Program-made: the position numbers and the translations under genes
Source of the DNA: Tamarix chinensis
Taxonomy: Eukaryota; Streptophyta; Magnoliopsida; Caryophyllales; Tamaricaceae
Direction: 5' to 3'
Length of the DNA: 64,000 bases
Assembly: GCA_030549775.1 (NCBI GenBank)
Contig: CM060173.1
Location: 43,827,110-43,891,109, forward strand
Shown: positions 24,617 to 35,683 of the stretch, in pieces
Numbering within the stretch: the first letter of the stretch is position 1
Layout of the letters: every line of letters begins with the position of its first letter
The notes under the pieces: model-generated
Databases searched by the model: none
Seen by the model: the letters and a program-made list of their open reading frames with translations, nothing else
What the model was told of the DNA's origin: nothing

Positions 24617-26068
24617 GGCCTCCTTTCCTTCTTCCTCGCCGTGCTGTGTTTTTCTTCCTTTCCCACCGAATCTTTGCATTTCATTTAAACAGCCTCACCC
24701 CGCACTCGATAACCCTGACAGTTCCTTTTTATTTCTTTTCTTTCTTCCCTGGACAGCCATTCCAGCCCTTTCTTCCTCCTTTCTTCTTCCCCAGCCCTTC
24801 GCACCCTCCCCGTCGAGCACTTGCAACCTCTGGCGCCCAACCAAAAATTTTGCGCGGTTACGACTTTTTTGACCGGCCGTTCTCTTTCCTCTCTCTTTCC
24901 CTTAACTCTCCAGCCCTTTTAACCCAAACCACTCCCCCATTCTTTGCATGATCTCCCTCTCCCTCGGTCACTTGTAGACCACGATCGAGGAGTGTGTCAA
25001 CTATTCTCGTCGGCCAGTGCCCACTCTTGCCTACCACTCCCCCACTTTCCCTTTGACCCTAAATTCCATTCAAGCCTACAAATACACCCCATACTAGCGT
25101 TGAGTCGAGTTTTTGGCGCGAGTTTAGAAAATACCTTCCTTCGAGCCACTGCCCCTTTAGACGCCATCCCTGCCATCGTCGGCTAACTCCGCCACCCAAT
25201 CCGCCTTCCAAACTCTTCCTTGCACCACCCTCTAGCTAACCAAACGATCTATATCCGTCAATTTTTCCTGCACAAGCCAACATTTCCGTGCAAATTTCCC
25301 TTCTTAACCAGACTATTTTTTGCCATCGCCGCCTTTTGAACCACCCTTAGCCACCTCCTCTGCTACATCCGCCACTTCTTTTACCTCTCAAATTATTCTA
25401 CAGACCACCCTCTACCTTCCCCTACCTTTATTTTCCTCTTACTCCCTCTCCGCTTCTCTTTCTATCCTTCGTCTCCCTTCGGCCACCACTGCCGCCATCG
25501 TGCGATGCCACCTCCATTCTTCTCCTCTCCCTCTAGGTATTCTTAAACAACCCAATTTCCACCTCCATTCTCCCTATCTTTTTCCCAACATTCAACTTTT
25601 CCCTTTTTCTTCTCTTTTTTTGGTCGCCGCAGTGCACCACCGTTGGTGCCACCTATGCCCACAAACCTAGGGGTGAACCCTAGACCCTCTCAACCCTTTT
25701 CCCTATTTTTACAAGCCTTAAATTATTTTATTTTATTTATTCTAATATAAATCCTATTATTATTATTATTATTATTTCATTTTTAATATGTATTATTATT
25801 TTTATTAATATTAATGTTTTTATTATTATTTTGTTGAGGGCTGAAGCCCTATTGTAATTTTTAATTCGATTTTTGCACTATTATCCTTATTATTTCTATT
25901 ATTACTATTATTAATATTAATATGTTATAAGTATAATAATTATTATTATTTCCTATTTTGAATTTCTATTATTCTTATTCCATTATTATTAATACAACTA
26001 TTTTACCATTAGTGTTGTTAATAATGTTATTATTATTGTTGTTGTTGTTGTTGTTGTTGTTGTTATTA
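24617..26068 (+). repeat. LTR C segment 2: CT-rich tract and ATT/GTT microsatellite
   Basis: After the GGCCT duplication the LTR C sequence resumes with a CT- and proline-codon-rich tract (24620-25690). It is clearly related to 26590-27720 in LTR D: both have CCACCCTTAGCCACCTC and the ACCACCGxTGGTGCC end. From 25730 to 26068 it becomes ATT and finally GTT repeats. ORFs here (for example 24646-25670) are composition artefacts. Confidence 0.8.
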
Positions 26069-27814
26069 TTAAATGCCCCGAAAAATTCTAATTTTCTAAA
26101 CTACATTAAACGATATTTATTATAAAACTTATTTAAATAAATTATTTTTAAATTGAATTAATTAGGGAAAAATCAAGAAGAAATTTATAAGTATTTTTAT
26201 TAGAAGAGAATTTAGGTATTTTAGCTAATTAATCATTTATTTTGAAAATTAATTAAATAAATTATTTTATTCAAAATAAGAAGGAGAAAATAGTTTCAAA
26301 TTAATATTAATTTTTTAAATAATTTAATTGGAAAAATTTAGGGTGGTTACTGATTAAAATGGAATTTATGGAAAATCTTTAAAAAATTCTAATTTAGCCT
26401 AAAAAGGGATTTAAATATTATTTTATTCAAATATTATTATTTATAAATATCCTAAATTTTAAGACTAATTTAATTGGCCCTAACCTAATTATTTTTCTCT
26501 TTTCTTTTTTTTTCTTTTTCTTCTTCTTTCTTTTTCTTTTTTCTTCCTTTCTTTTTCCTTCTTTTTTTTCTTTCCTTTCGTTTGGCACGGTCCAGCTGGT
26601 GCAACGCAGCAGTTTCTTCCGCCATCAACGCGCTGCGTTTTCTCTGTTTTATGCCCGTAACTCGTCGTTCCATTTAAGTAAGTTTCGACGCCGATCGCCC
26701 AGTCTCCTCTCTTTTCCTTTCTTTTGTTTTCTTCTGGACTGCCGGTCCAGCCCTTTTCTTCTTCCCCAGCTTCGCACTCCCAGCCCCAACACCGTCGATC
26801 GCACCTACAACGTCTGCCGCCCGCCCTAGTTTTTCGTCGGCGATCTCATCATTTTTGACTGGTCGTTCTCCTCCCTTTCTCTTCCCCTTGATTCGGCGAC
26901 CACATAGACCCAACCAACACTCCCCTATTCTCGCACGATTCTCTCTCTTTCCGCCAACCCACCCTTGCGCCGATTTGCTACCGTCGGCCAAACGTCGCCT
27001 CCGGTGACCTGAACCCTACGTTCCTTACCCCGTAACTGACCCAAAGAACCCTACCCTATTTTATTTTCCCTATAAATACCCTCTTAAGCAGCTCTCTATC
27101 GAGTTTTGGTTGTTGCCCAGAATTCTCCAATCTTACCACCGCCGCCCCTTGAGACATTTCGCCCGCCACCTCCGACCAACTTCGCCACCATCCTTGGACA
27201 TAGAACTCTTCCTTGAACCTTTATATAGCTAACCAAACCTCCCTCACCCTTCGATTCTTCCTTCACAAGCCGAATGAGCTGTGCAAAGTTGCCTTCCCAA
27301 ACAGCCTTTTCTTCCACCTCCGCTACCCTTTGCGCCGCCCTTAGCCACCTCTTCCGCCACTTCTGCCGCTTCTTTATCCTCCCATTCTCTTTTGCACAAC
27401 CTCCTCTATCTCCCCATACCTTTATTTTCCTTTTTCTCCCTCTCTTCCTCTCTCTTTCTCCTTCTCCTCCATTCGGCCACCACCGCCACCGCCTTGCGCC
27501 GCCACCTTTGGCTGCGCCACCACCTTCATTCCATTCCTCTCCCTCTGGGCATTCTTAAACAGCCCAACTTCTACCTCCATTCTCCCTATCTTATTCCAAG
27601 CATGCAACTTTCCCCTCTTTCTTTCCCTTTTCCGGCCATCGCCGCCGCCACCGTGCTCCACCGCTGGTGCCGCCTATCCCCACCAACCTATGGTTGAACC
27701 TTAGACCCTCTCATCTATTTTCCCTATTTTTATAACCTTTAAATTATTTTATTTCTCTTATTTCATATAAATACTATTTTTATTATTCTTAATATTTATA
27801 TTTTTAATATGCAT

Positions 27815-27834
27815 TATTATTATTATTATTATTA

Positions 27835-27869
<35 letters not shown>

Positions 27870-27907
27870 CATTATCATCATCATCATCATTATCATCATC
27901 ATCATCA

Positions 27908-27942
<35 letters not shown>

Positions 27943-27945
27943 GAA
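27815..27945 (+). repeat. (ATT)n/(ATC)n microsatellite in LTR D
   Basis: About 130 bp of ATT and ATC triplets, at the same LTR position as the ATT tracts of LTR C (25740-26068, 30813-30890) and LTR E (40785-41040). Confidence 0.9.
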
Positions 27946-28205
27946 TTGGGTTATTTAATTTACAAATAATCTTTTTAGTATTATTTTGGTAAAAGGGTCC
28001 GGAGCCCTTATTTCACTTTATTTTTGATTAATGCCTTTTCATTATTATTTCTACTATTTTTATTATTCTTATTAATATTAATATTGATATTAGTTTGGTA
28101 TATTTGGTTATTATTATTTTATCAAAAGCCTAGTCTTATATTAAGTTAGTTTTTAATATTATTTTGATAGGAGAGAGTCTAATTTTAGATTTTCTCTCAT
28201 AATAG

Positions 28206-28267
28206 GTAAAACCAGTCAAAGCCCTAAGGAGGCATAGGAGCGTGCTCCAAGACCGGTGTCGTTTTAG
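28206..28267 (+). other. Exon-like conserved block in LTR D
   Basis: Sixty-two bases bounded by AATAG on the left and TTTTAG/GTAAGG on the right. They contain GTCAAAGCCCTAAGGAGG and the inverted repeat GGAGCGTGCTCC. Near-identical blocks are at 31485-31546 (LTR C) and 41429-41490 (LTR E). The right border matches a plant 5' splice site. Whether it is spliced is unknown. Confidence 0.5.
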
Positions 28268-28539
28268 GTAAGGGGTGCTAAGGCCTTTTATGTGCTTATG
28301 TGCATTATGTGTTTCGCATGCTATGTATCCTATATTTATTATTATTAATTATTTTGTATGTGGTATGACATGGAGTTGAAGTATGTTTTGCATGACATGT
28401 GTATTATTTATGTATGATGATATGTGTTGTGACCCTACAAGACATGCATGTGAGGATGTCAATGTAGTTTGTATGGCAGAAAGGATGTAAAAGGAGGATG
28501 GGGAAAGAAGTTGACTAGGGGAAGTGAGTTGACCTAATT

Positions 28540-29170
28540 ATATGGTTTTATAAGGAATAATCTAATGTATGGTTTTATGTGGAAGAATATAATTTATGGT
28601 TTTATGCGGAGAATATAATATATGGTTTTATTTAGGAGAATCTAATTTATGATGTTATATGGGAGAATCAAATTTATGGTGTGTTTGGGAGAATCTAATT
28701 TATGATGTTAATTAGGAGAATCTAATTTAGGATGTTATATAGGAGAATCGAATTTATGGTTTGTTTGGGAGAATTTAATTTATGATGTTATTTGGGAGAA
28801 TTTAATTTATGATTTGATTGGGAGAATCTAATTTATGATTTGTTTGGGGGAATCCAATTTATGTTTTTGCTTGGGAGAATCTAATTTGTGGTTACGAATG
28901 GGAGAATCTAATCAATTGTATTATATGGAAGAATCTTTGGGTTTTATATGGATGAATATTTGGTTTGAATTTAGGGCTTGGTATGGATGAATCCTTGATT
29001 TTATATGGTTTGAATTTAAGTCTTGGTAAGGATGAATCTTTGGTTGTGTATGGATTGAATATAAGGTTCTGTATGGAGGAATCTAGGGTTTTAATTATAT
29101 TGAAGAGTCTAAGGTTACATGGTTGAATTTAGGGTTGACATGGGATTTTAGGGTTTGCATGAAGAAGTTC
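28540..29170 (+). repeat. Minisatellite in LTR D
   Basis: First about 15 degenerate copies of GGAGAATCTAATTTATGGT (28590-28920), then copies of TATGGATGAATCTTTGGTTT (28920-29110). LTR C has a shorter array of the same type at 37230-37500. Confidence 0.8.
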
Positions 29171-29839
29171 GAAAGTTTGCATGGGGAGGTTAATGTCTAC
29201 ATGGGTATGAAATTTATGTGTGTAAAGTTGATTTGGGATGTAAGGAACGTAATGTAAGCGTTGTTTGGGTGTTTAAATACTTTGGGTTAAAGATAGTACG
29301 TAGAGCATTATCTGGGTACGTAGGAGACTTAGCTAGGGTTTGGGGTGGCTAATTGTGAGTTGTCGTGATTAATTAAGGCTTGGAATAGCTAATTATGAGT
29401 AGTTATGATTAAATGAGGTTTGGAGTGGTTAATTATGGTTTGTGGTGGTTGATTAGGGTTTGGTGTGGCTACTTGAGGTTTTTGTTGTATCATGTGTTTT
29501 TGGTGATTAAGGTGTAATTATGAGAATGGAATCGATGATTTGTGATATGTGGAGTGTTAAAATGATTTGGGTGATGTGAGGTGGAGTAAGAGGGGATGTT
29601 AAGGCCTAAATTAGGGTTTCAGGATAAAACCCTAGAGTGAGATGTGAAGTAAAATTGGAGGATAAGTGTAAAGGGAGTGATTCATGCATGTCTAGGGTTT
29701 GGTGGTAGCACATGTGGAATTGGTGAATAAATTATGATGATGAATATGGAATTTATGAGTAATGATTTGTGTATGTCCAGGGTGAAAGCCTTTGAATAAG
29801 ATACTTAAGACATTAATCATGTAAAGTGAAAGATGTTGA

Positions 29840-30135
29840 GCCGGGCCCAGACCGATCCACCGGCATAATAGTGGCAGGGAATATTTCCCTCGCGACCGAT
29901 CCACTAGCTAAAATAGTGGCAGGGCATGTACCCTCGCCACCGATCCACCGGCAATAATAGTGGGGGATCCTGAGCTCAACAAAATTAAACCCTACAGTTA
30001 CTAAGACATGGGAAAGACACTAATTACTTACAGTGGAACACCGTGCGAGAAGGGGCCAGACCGATCCACCGGCATATAATAGTGGCAGGGTATATTACCC
30101 TCGCGACCGATCCACCGACTAAAATAGTTGGATTC
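29840..30135 (+). repeat. Hairpin-unit array in LTR D
   Basis: Units of about 45 bp, GACCGATCCACCGGCA, TAATAGTGG, then a short perfect inverted repeat. The inverted repeats are GGGAA-TAT-TTCCC (29877-29889), AGGG...CCCT (29921-29934) and GGGTA-TAT-TACCC (30088-30100). CCAC and GTGG in each unit form a second stem. Confidence 0.75.
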
Positions 30136-30812
30136 CCGTACTCATATGGACTTGATAAAAAGTATGGTGTGAAATGAGTTCTGATAAGAGATTAATTTAA
30201 AAATTAATCCAGTCTAGAATTGGGCCTTTATACTTTTACTTGTATGGTCATATGCATTTATGTTAACATGATTATGCTCTTTTATCCTTATGCATGGTTT
30301 ATGTGCTTATGTGTTGGCCTTAGTTCTCGGTTACCTTACTCAGTACGTAGTGTACTGATCACCTTTTCATGGGTGCTGCTCAATCCCACGAGTAGTATGC
30401 CCTTCTGACTTGTGCAGGTGGGCAAGACATCAGTCGGGGCTGTGTGTTGAGTTTGTAGTTGCCTCAAGTTCGAGAGAGTTGTGGCCATATTTCAGTCTCT
30501 ATGTAAATTCTATTTATTTTTGTTAATCTTTTATCGGTTGTAAGCTATTTCTCTTTTTAATTTGAACAATAATTCTTTATGCGTACTCTGACTTTTGTTT
30601 TACAACTGTTTAAGGCTTTCAAAGTTTAGTTGTCTTGATTTATAATTGATCGATTACAATTTTCTTTAGCCTTAGTACTTGGTACTGAACGGTTGGAGAG
30701 AACCGGTCTGGTACTAAGTGTGGCGGTAACATTCCTAGAATTCACAAGTTTTAAGTATTTCTATTTTAATTGCTTCCTCTTTTAAAAAAATAGTGAATTT
30801 TGGGGTGTTACA

Positions 30813-30814
30813 TA

Positions 30815-30847
<33 letters not shown>

Positions 30848-31689
30848 TACTATTATTATTATTATTACTATCATTATTATTATTTTCAAGTGTTGGTATT
30901 ATTATTTTATATAGGGCTGAAACTCTATTGTGCTTATTTTAAATTTTAGTAGTAGTATTATAAATATCATGTCTTCTTATTATTGGGGTTGTTAGTATTT
31001 TTATTCTTATTAGTATTTATTCTTATTAAAGTTATTATTATTATTTATTAAGTTATTATTACTCAATATAGGGTGGAAACCCTACTTCTTTTTATCTTCA
31101 AATATTATCCTTACTATTATTACCATAATGATTATTATTATTATTATTACAATATTATTATGGTTTTTATCATTATTATTCTTATTATTTCATCACTATT
31201 ATTATTACTAAATTTGGTTATTTATTTTACTAATAATACTATTATTAGTATTATTTTATTAAAGGGGCAGAAGCCCTTATTGAACTATGTTTTTGAGTAA
31301 TGTCCTATTTATTAAGATTATTACTATTTTTATTATTATTGTCAATATTAATATTGGTATTATTTTCGGTATTTTTGCTATTATTATTTTAATATTTTAT
31401 CAAAAGCCTAGTCTTATATTTAGTTAGTAATGAATAGCATTTTTAATAGGAGGGAGTCTAATTTTAACTTTGTCCTCATAATAGGTAAAACCAGTCAAAG
31501 CCCTAAGGAGGCGTAGGAGCGTCCTCCAAGACCAGTGTCGTTTTAGGTAAGCAAAGCTAAGGCCTTTTGTGTACTTATATGCATTATGTGCTTCGCATGC
31601 TATATCATATATTTATCAGTATTATTTATGTCGTATATGGTATGATGTGGAGTTGAAGTATATTTTTGTATGGCATGTGTACTATATGT
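30813..31689 (+). repeat. LTR C segment 3: microsatellite and exon-like block
   Basis: ATT-rich sequence (30813-31410) is followed by the conserved block (31485-31546) ending TTTTAG/GTAAGC. It then matches LTR D near 28270-28400 up to GGCATGTGTACTATATGT, where the CACTA element begins. Confidence 0.8.
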
Positions 31690-31935
31690 CACTACAAAAT
31701 AATTGAGTTTTGCCAATAGAAACTTACAAATAGATACTTTTTCTGTTGGTAAAAGTAACTAATACAAACAAGTAATTTTCTTTGGGCAATAATGTAGTTT
31801 TTTTCACCTTAAATTTTTATCTGTTGGTATTAACATATTATGCCAAAGATCTTTTACCATCACTTATATCTGTGGTTATTAGTAGGATTATACCAAGTGA
31901 ACTAATACCCACTTTTACATCTTTTGGTATTAGTG
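31690..31935 (+). repeat. CACTA left terminal and subterminal repeats
   Basis: Terminal CACTACAAAATAATTGAG, then several copies in both orientations of a TTGGTAAAAGT / TTTTACCATCA type motif. These are the usual transposase-binding arrays. Confidence 0.85.
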
Positions 31936-32662
31936 TTTATGAAATTCAACAATAATATTTGTTTTTATATAATTTTCAGAATGATTAATTCTATTCTAAT
32001 TAATATAATATAATAATAATAATTAAGTTATTAGTCATTATTAGAAATAATAGTTTAAATATATTACTATTAATTATTATTTTATTTCTAATTTTGTATA
32101 ATAATATTGTTCCTAATGGCGTCTTTTAAAAATTATAATGAAATAATATATATTATATCTACCACCATTTACTATTAAATTAATTTTTTATTAAATACTA
32201 CCAATTATCGTTCAAATCTATATTATCTTAACAATAATAAATATTATCAATAATCATTCACATTATTAATAATATATTAGTAATTATTAGATACTATTAT
32301 TAATTTATTTAAAATAATGATTCATATTATTCTTAGTAATTTAATTCTTTATTAATTATTACTAAGAATAATTATTTTAGGTCATTATTATTATTATTAT
32401 TATTTTAATAAATAAATATTATTACTAATTGTTTGAAATTATGATTAACATTTATATTATTCATACTTGTATTTATTTACCATTATTAATTATTTTTAAT
32501 AATAATTATTATTTTATTATAGATTATGATTAAAATTATCTTAATAATACATTATAAAATATAAATTTTATATTGAATATTTTTAAATAATAAAAATTAG
32601 TATTAAATAATATTATTAGATAATTAATAATAATATTATTATTAGTAGTAAAATTAATAATA
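31936..32662. other. AT-rich filler in the CACTA element
   Basis: Almost pure A/T with degenerate TAATAATATT runs. I see no coding or structural feature. Confidence 0.6.
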
Positions 32663-33060
32663 TTATTTGAAAGAGAAAAAAAAAACCCGACCCCGACCCC
32701 AACCCACTTCCTTTTCCCTTTCTCTCTTCTTTCTCCCTTCTCTTTTGTTATTTCTCGTCAGCCTCCCTACCCTCTGCACCCCATCGACGTTTCCACTAGC
32801 TCCTCCAATCTCAACAGCCAACCGTCGGCCACCATCAACGTCGCCACTCCAGCCGCACGCCACCGTTATGCCTGCCAGCTCCAACATTGTAGCAACCAAC
32901 AGCCGAAGCAGCAGCCGCGCACAACAGCAGCCATGAGCAGCAGCATAGGTTGTGCCGCCATCCTCCGGCCACGGCGAGCCTCGCTGGTTGCGGGCGAGCA
33001 ATCCTCAATTTCCGGCGTATCTTCTCTAGCCTTCACCCATTCAGATTTGTCAGTTTCGTT
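32663..33060 (+). other. CT-rich leader-like segment, possibly captured 5' UTR
   Basis: An abrupt rise in C content (CTTTCTCTCTTCTTTCTCCC, then CACCGTTATGCCTGCC) inside very AT-rich DNA looks like the pyrimidine-rich leader and first coding bases of a plant gene. Open frames exist on both strands (plus 32667-32936, minus 33001-32663), but neither matches a family I know. No function is assigned. Confidence 0.4.
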
Positions 33061-33289
33061 TGGTATATTTTTTCGAAAACCCTAGCCCTTGTTTTGATTA
33101 ATTGAGTATGAATTAGTTTATGATAAGCTAAATTTATTGTGTAATTATATATATATATGTTGTATGATTAATTTAGAGTTGTGAATTGTAGTGCATTTTG
33201 TTGATTTGTGAAAATCGGATTTAAGGCCGGGTTGTGTCTGAATTTTTCGGTTTCATCCGATTAAGCTATTTTGGGCAAATTGATTTTAC

Positions 33290-33860
33290 ATTATGCTTTA
33301 AAATGTATCTAATTTTATTTTAGAACCATCAATTTGAGAAATTTATGTGGAGGTCATTGGAATTGACTCTCTAGGTCAAAATTTGTGTGTAATGGAATTG
33401 GATTCTACAAATGAGTTTTTTTACTCCATTGATTTTATAATATATTTTGAAATGTATTTCATTTCATATCGAAAGTATTGATTTAGGAAAATTATCTGAA
33501 ATTGATTGAAATTGGATTTTTGGGTCAAAACTCTTGCAGGTCTAAATTGGATCGTGTAATCGGGTTGTTTTATTCAATTGATTATATAAATTACATTAGA
33601 ATACATGAAATTACAATTCCAAACTGTCAATTTATATACTTTAGGAAGAATTGATCGAATTTGCGTTCCGGGCTCAAAAACCCTAATTATGTTGAATTGG
33701 ATATTTCTTTTAGTATTTTTGAGCAGTTGATTATATGTTATGTTACAAAATATATCTAATTGTATTTGTAAACATTCAATTTAAATAAATTAATAGTATT
33801 CAATCAAATTATATTTTCAGGCCTAAAATCCTAAATTTTAAGTGAAATTATGAAGTTGGT
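33290..33860 (+). repeat. Diverged tandem repeat of about 150 bp
   Basis: Four degenerate units, each with an AAAATGTATCTAATTTxAT motif, then a YTGTCAATTTA-like motif, then GAATTGATxGAATT and GGGTCAAAA. Motif starts lie near 33297, 33449, 33593 and 33743. The unit resembles intron DNA and may be part of the captured gene. Confidence 0.6.
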
Positions 33861-34604
33861 CATTTGTATGGTTGTTTTTATAAACTTAAATATATAGAAA
33901 TAGTTGAAATGGTATTAATTGCATCGTAACACCTTTAATTGAAATTAATTGATTTGAACTATTCAATTTTGTGTCTTGGGCTTCGAAACTCTAGTTTCAA
34001 AATCTAATAGTCTTGAATTGGCTACTTGAAAGATTGTTTTATGTCATGCCCTACTTTATATATGTTACATTAACTTACTTAATCAAGAGATATATCATGG
34101 TGTTGTACTCTACCTCAAGGTATTACATTTGAATGTATGTAGCTTAACCAACCTAACGAATGAATATCAAGAATAAGCATGTTGAATCTTGGATGTCTTC
34201 ATGCTAGATACACTGATAGATAATAAAGTTCACTGTATAATATATCCTATTATTTTACCTATTTCATTTATTTATTACCATAATATTAGCTTTAGGGTTT
34301 GATAGCTTCTTGGTCATGCGTTATGGAGTTGGTCCTTTCGGTTCTGCTCTTGAAGATTCTCATATAATATCAGTATACTGCATTATCTCCTTTTACAACC
34401 ATAAAACCTTCTTAAAACAGTTTTTAAGCGGGTCTATTGCCATAGATGGTTGATATTTGGATTTTGATATCCAAAAGATGCATTTTTTGCGTTTGAAGTT
34501 GTTCACGAATTTCAATGTAGGAGCAAGAGGATGGACTTATGGTTTGGCCGCAGATTCGGAGAGAACAAATTGGGGGCCGACAGTCATAGGAAGATGGGAT
34601 TAGA

Positions 34605-34772
34605 ATGTTTAGGATCGTGGCATGTTCTTCCCATAATGGTGGGGGTGGACCCAATTGTGTCGGAGGTGAAGAAAGTCTGAGCTCGAGCAACAATAGTTCT
34701 AGTTCCGATCCTTCGGTTTCAGGGTCAAATTCGTTCCTTTCTCGGAGCCAATCATATGCTTTATTAAAATAG
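34605..34772 (+). CDS. Open frame of 55 codons, possible captured coding segment
   Basis: Starts ATG at 34605 and ends TAG at 34772. The product begins MFRIVACSSHNGGGG and continues with a serine-rich stretch (EESLSSSNNSSSSD, then SFLSRSQSYALLK). Base composition is more balanced than the surrounding intron-like DNA, and serine-rich N-termini of this kind are common in plant proteins. I do not recognise the family. A longer frame runs on the opposite strand (34792-34424), so the coding strand is uncertain. Confidence 0.3.
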   Translation: MFRIVACSSHNGGGGPNCVGGEESLSSSNNSSSSDPSVSGSNSFLSRSQSYALLK

Positions 34773-35422
34773 CAAATGGAAATAGCCGCCAAGTCTGAGG
34801 TGTTGATTTTTATTTATTTATTTGTTTATTAGTTAGTATTATCCATTTTTGCTATCCTTTTACAAGTTTCTAGGTTGTATATGAAAATTTATTTAGCTTA
34901 AAGTTTCAGAAATTCGAATTATTCTGCTATAAAATTGATTACTATGCTAAAATTCATTTTGCCAAAAGTTTCTGGGTGCAAAGTTTTGGTTGTGAGATCA
35001 TAAGTATAACCATAAAATTCATTAGGTTTCCTTTGCAGGGGATCATTACTAAAATGGGCATGAAAATAGTGATTATTTGCTTCTGTCTGAATTTATTCTG
35101 GTTGGCAAATGAGTTTGCATTGTGTAGGCGTAAAGCGATCAGCAGTCACATAGATTGTGGGCCTATCGTGTATAGAGTTAAATAGTTAGTTATACGAGTT
35201 GAAGTTCATTATATTAAAAGGGGAGATTTTTTCTGCTCCTCTAAATTTTCAAACTCCAAATATATTTTGGATGGGATACAAGCTGGAACTTTTGTGTTGG
35301 TCAATATTTATTTTCATGGAAAAGTGCTCTTTCTCCTCACACAGATCATAAAAAATAATAGAATGGGCGCAAAAGTCACTATTTCTTTTATTCTTGTCTT
35401 CTGATATTGTTGTGGTTCATAG

Positions 35423-35683
35423 GTGTGCTCCAGCTGATTGCCTGCGTAATATTAGTCAGCTTGTTTGCCTTGCAGCATTATGGTACCCACAAGGGGGCAT
35501 TTTTGTTTGCACCAATAGTGTTTATATGGTTGTTCTCTATATTTTCTATTAGGCTCTACAACATAATATATTGGAATCCAAATATAGTACATGCAATTTC
35601 TCCATATTATATCATAAAGTTTTTCAAGGATACCGGAAAAGATGGCAGAATTTCTCTTGGAAGCATACTTCTCTCAGTTACTG
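35423..35683 (+). pseudogene. Captured exon of a HAK/KUP potassium transporter
   Basis: The 261-bp segment lies between an acceptor (TTCATAG, ending 35422) and a donor (ACTG/GTATGTT at 35683/35684). It is open throughout (87 codons). It reads LIACVILVSLFALQHYGTH, then FLFAPIVFIWLFSIFS, LYNIIYWNPNIVHAISPYYI and SLGSILLSVTG. In the family this covers a membrane segment, the conserved QHYGTH loop, a second membrane segment, and the (N/S)PYY-KF region up to a TG/GT boundary that I believe is conserved in plant HAK/KUP genes. Such proteins import potassium across the plasma membrane. Only this exon is seen. The next expected exon (EAMFADLGHF) is absent, so no functional transporter can come from it. 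The open frame suggests recent capture or little decay. Confidence 0.9.

Larger units (their letters stand above)
26069..30812 (+). mobile_element. Solo LTR D, inserted in the microsatellite of LTR C
   Basis: Begins TTAAATGCCCCGAAAAATTC, where the expected TG is read as TT. Ends AGTGAATTTTGGGGTGTTACA at 30812. LTR C microsatellite lies on both sides. Flanks TATTA and TATAT do not give a clean duplication, as expected in a slipping ATT repeat. It is colinear with LTR C and about 4.7 kb long. It has a CT-rich tract (26480-27720), ATT/ATC microsatellite (27815-27945), exon-like block (28206-28267), GGAGAATCTAATTTATG minisatellite, hairpin array, and the CAGTACGTAGTGTACTG block (30341-30357). Confidence 0.82.

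Noticed and set aside
24646..27697. Many open frames on both strands in LTRs C and D
   Set aside because: Low-complexity composition artefacts of the CT-rich tract, repeated between the two LTRs.
28540..30135. Possible CRISPR array (short repeats with spacers)
   Set aside because: Units are degenerate, contiguous and of variable length, with no unique spacers and no cas genes, in plant LTR DNA.
32663..33001. Minus-strand frame of 112 codons as a captured gene
   Set aside because: Opposite frame of a CT-rich leader-like segment, rich in G, R and K, without family resemblance.
34976..35185. Open frame just upstream of the HAK/KUP exon as a further transporter exon
   Set aside because: The sequence (GIITKMGMKIVIICFCL...) has no match to known HAK/KUP blocks that I can see. 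It is hydrophobic from T-rich intron-like DNA.
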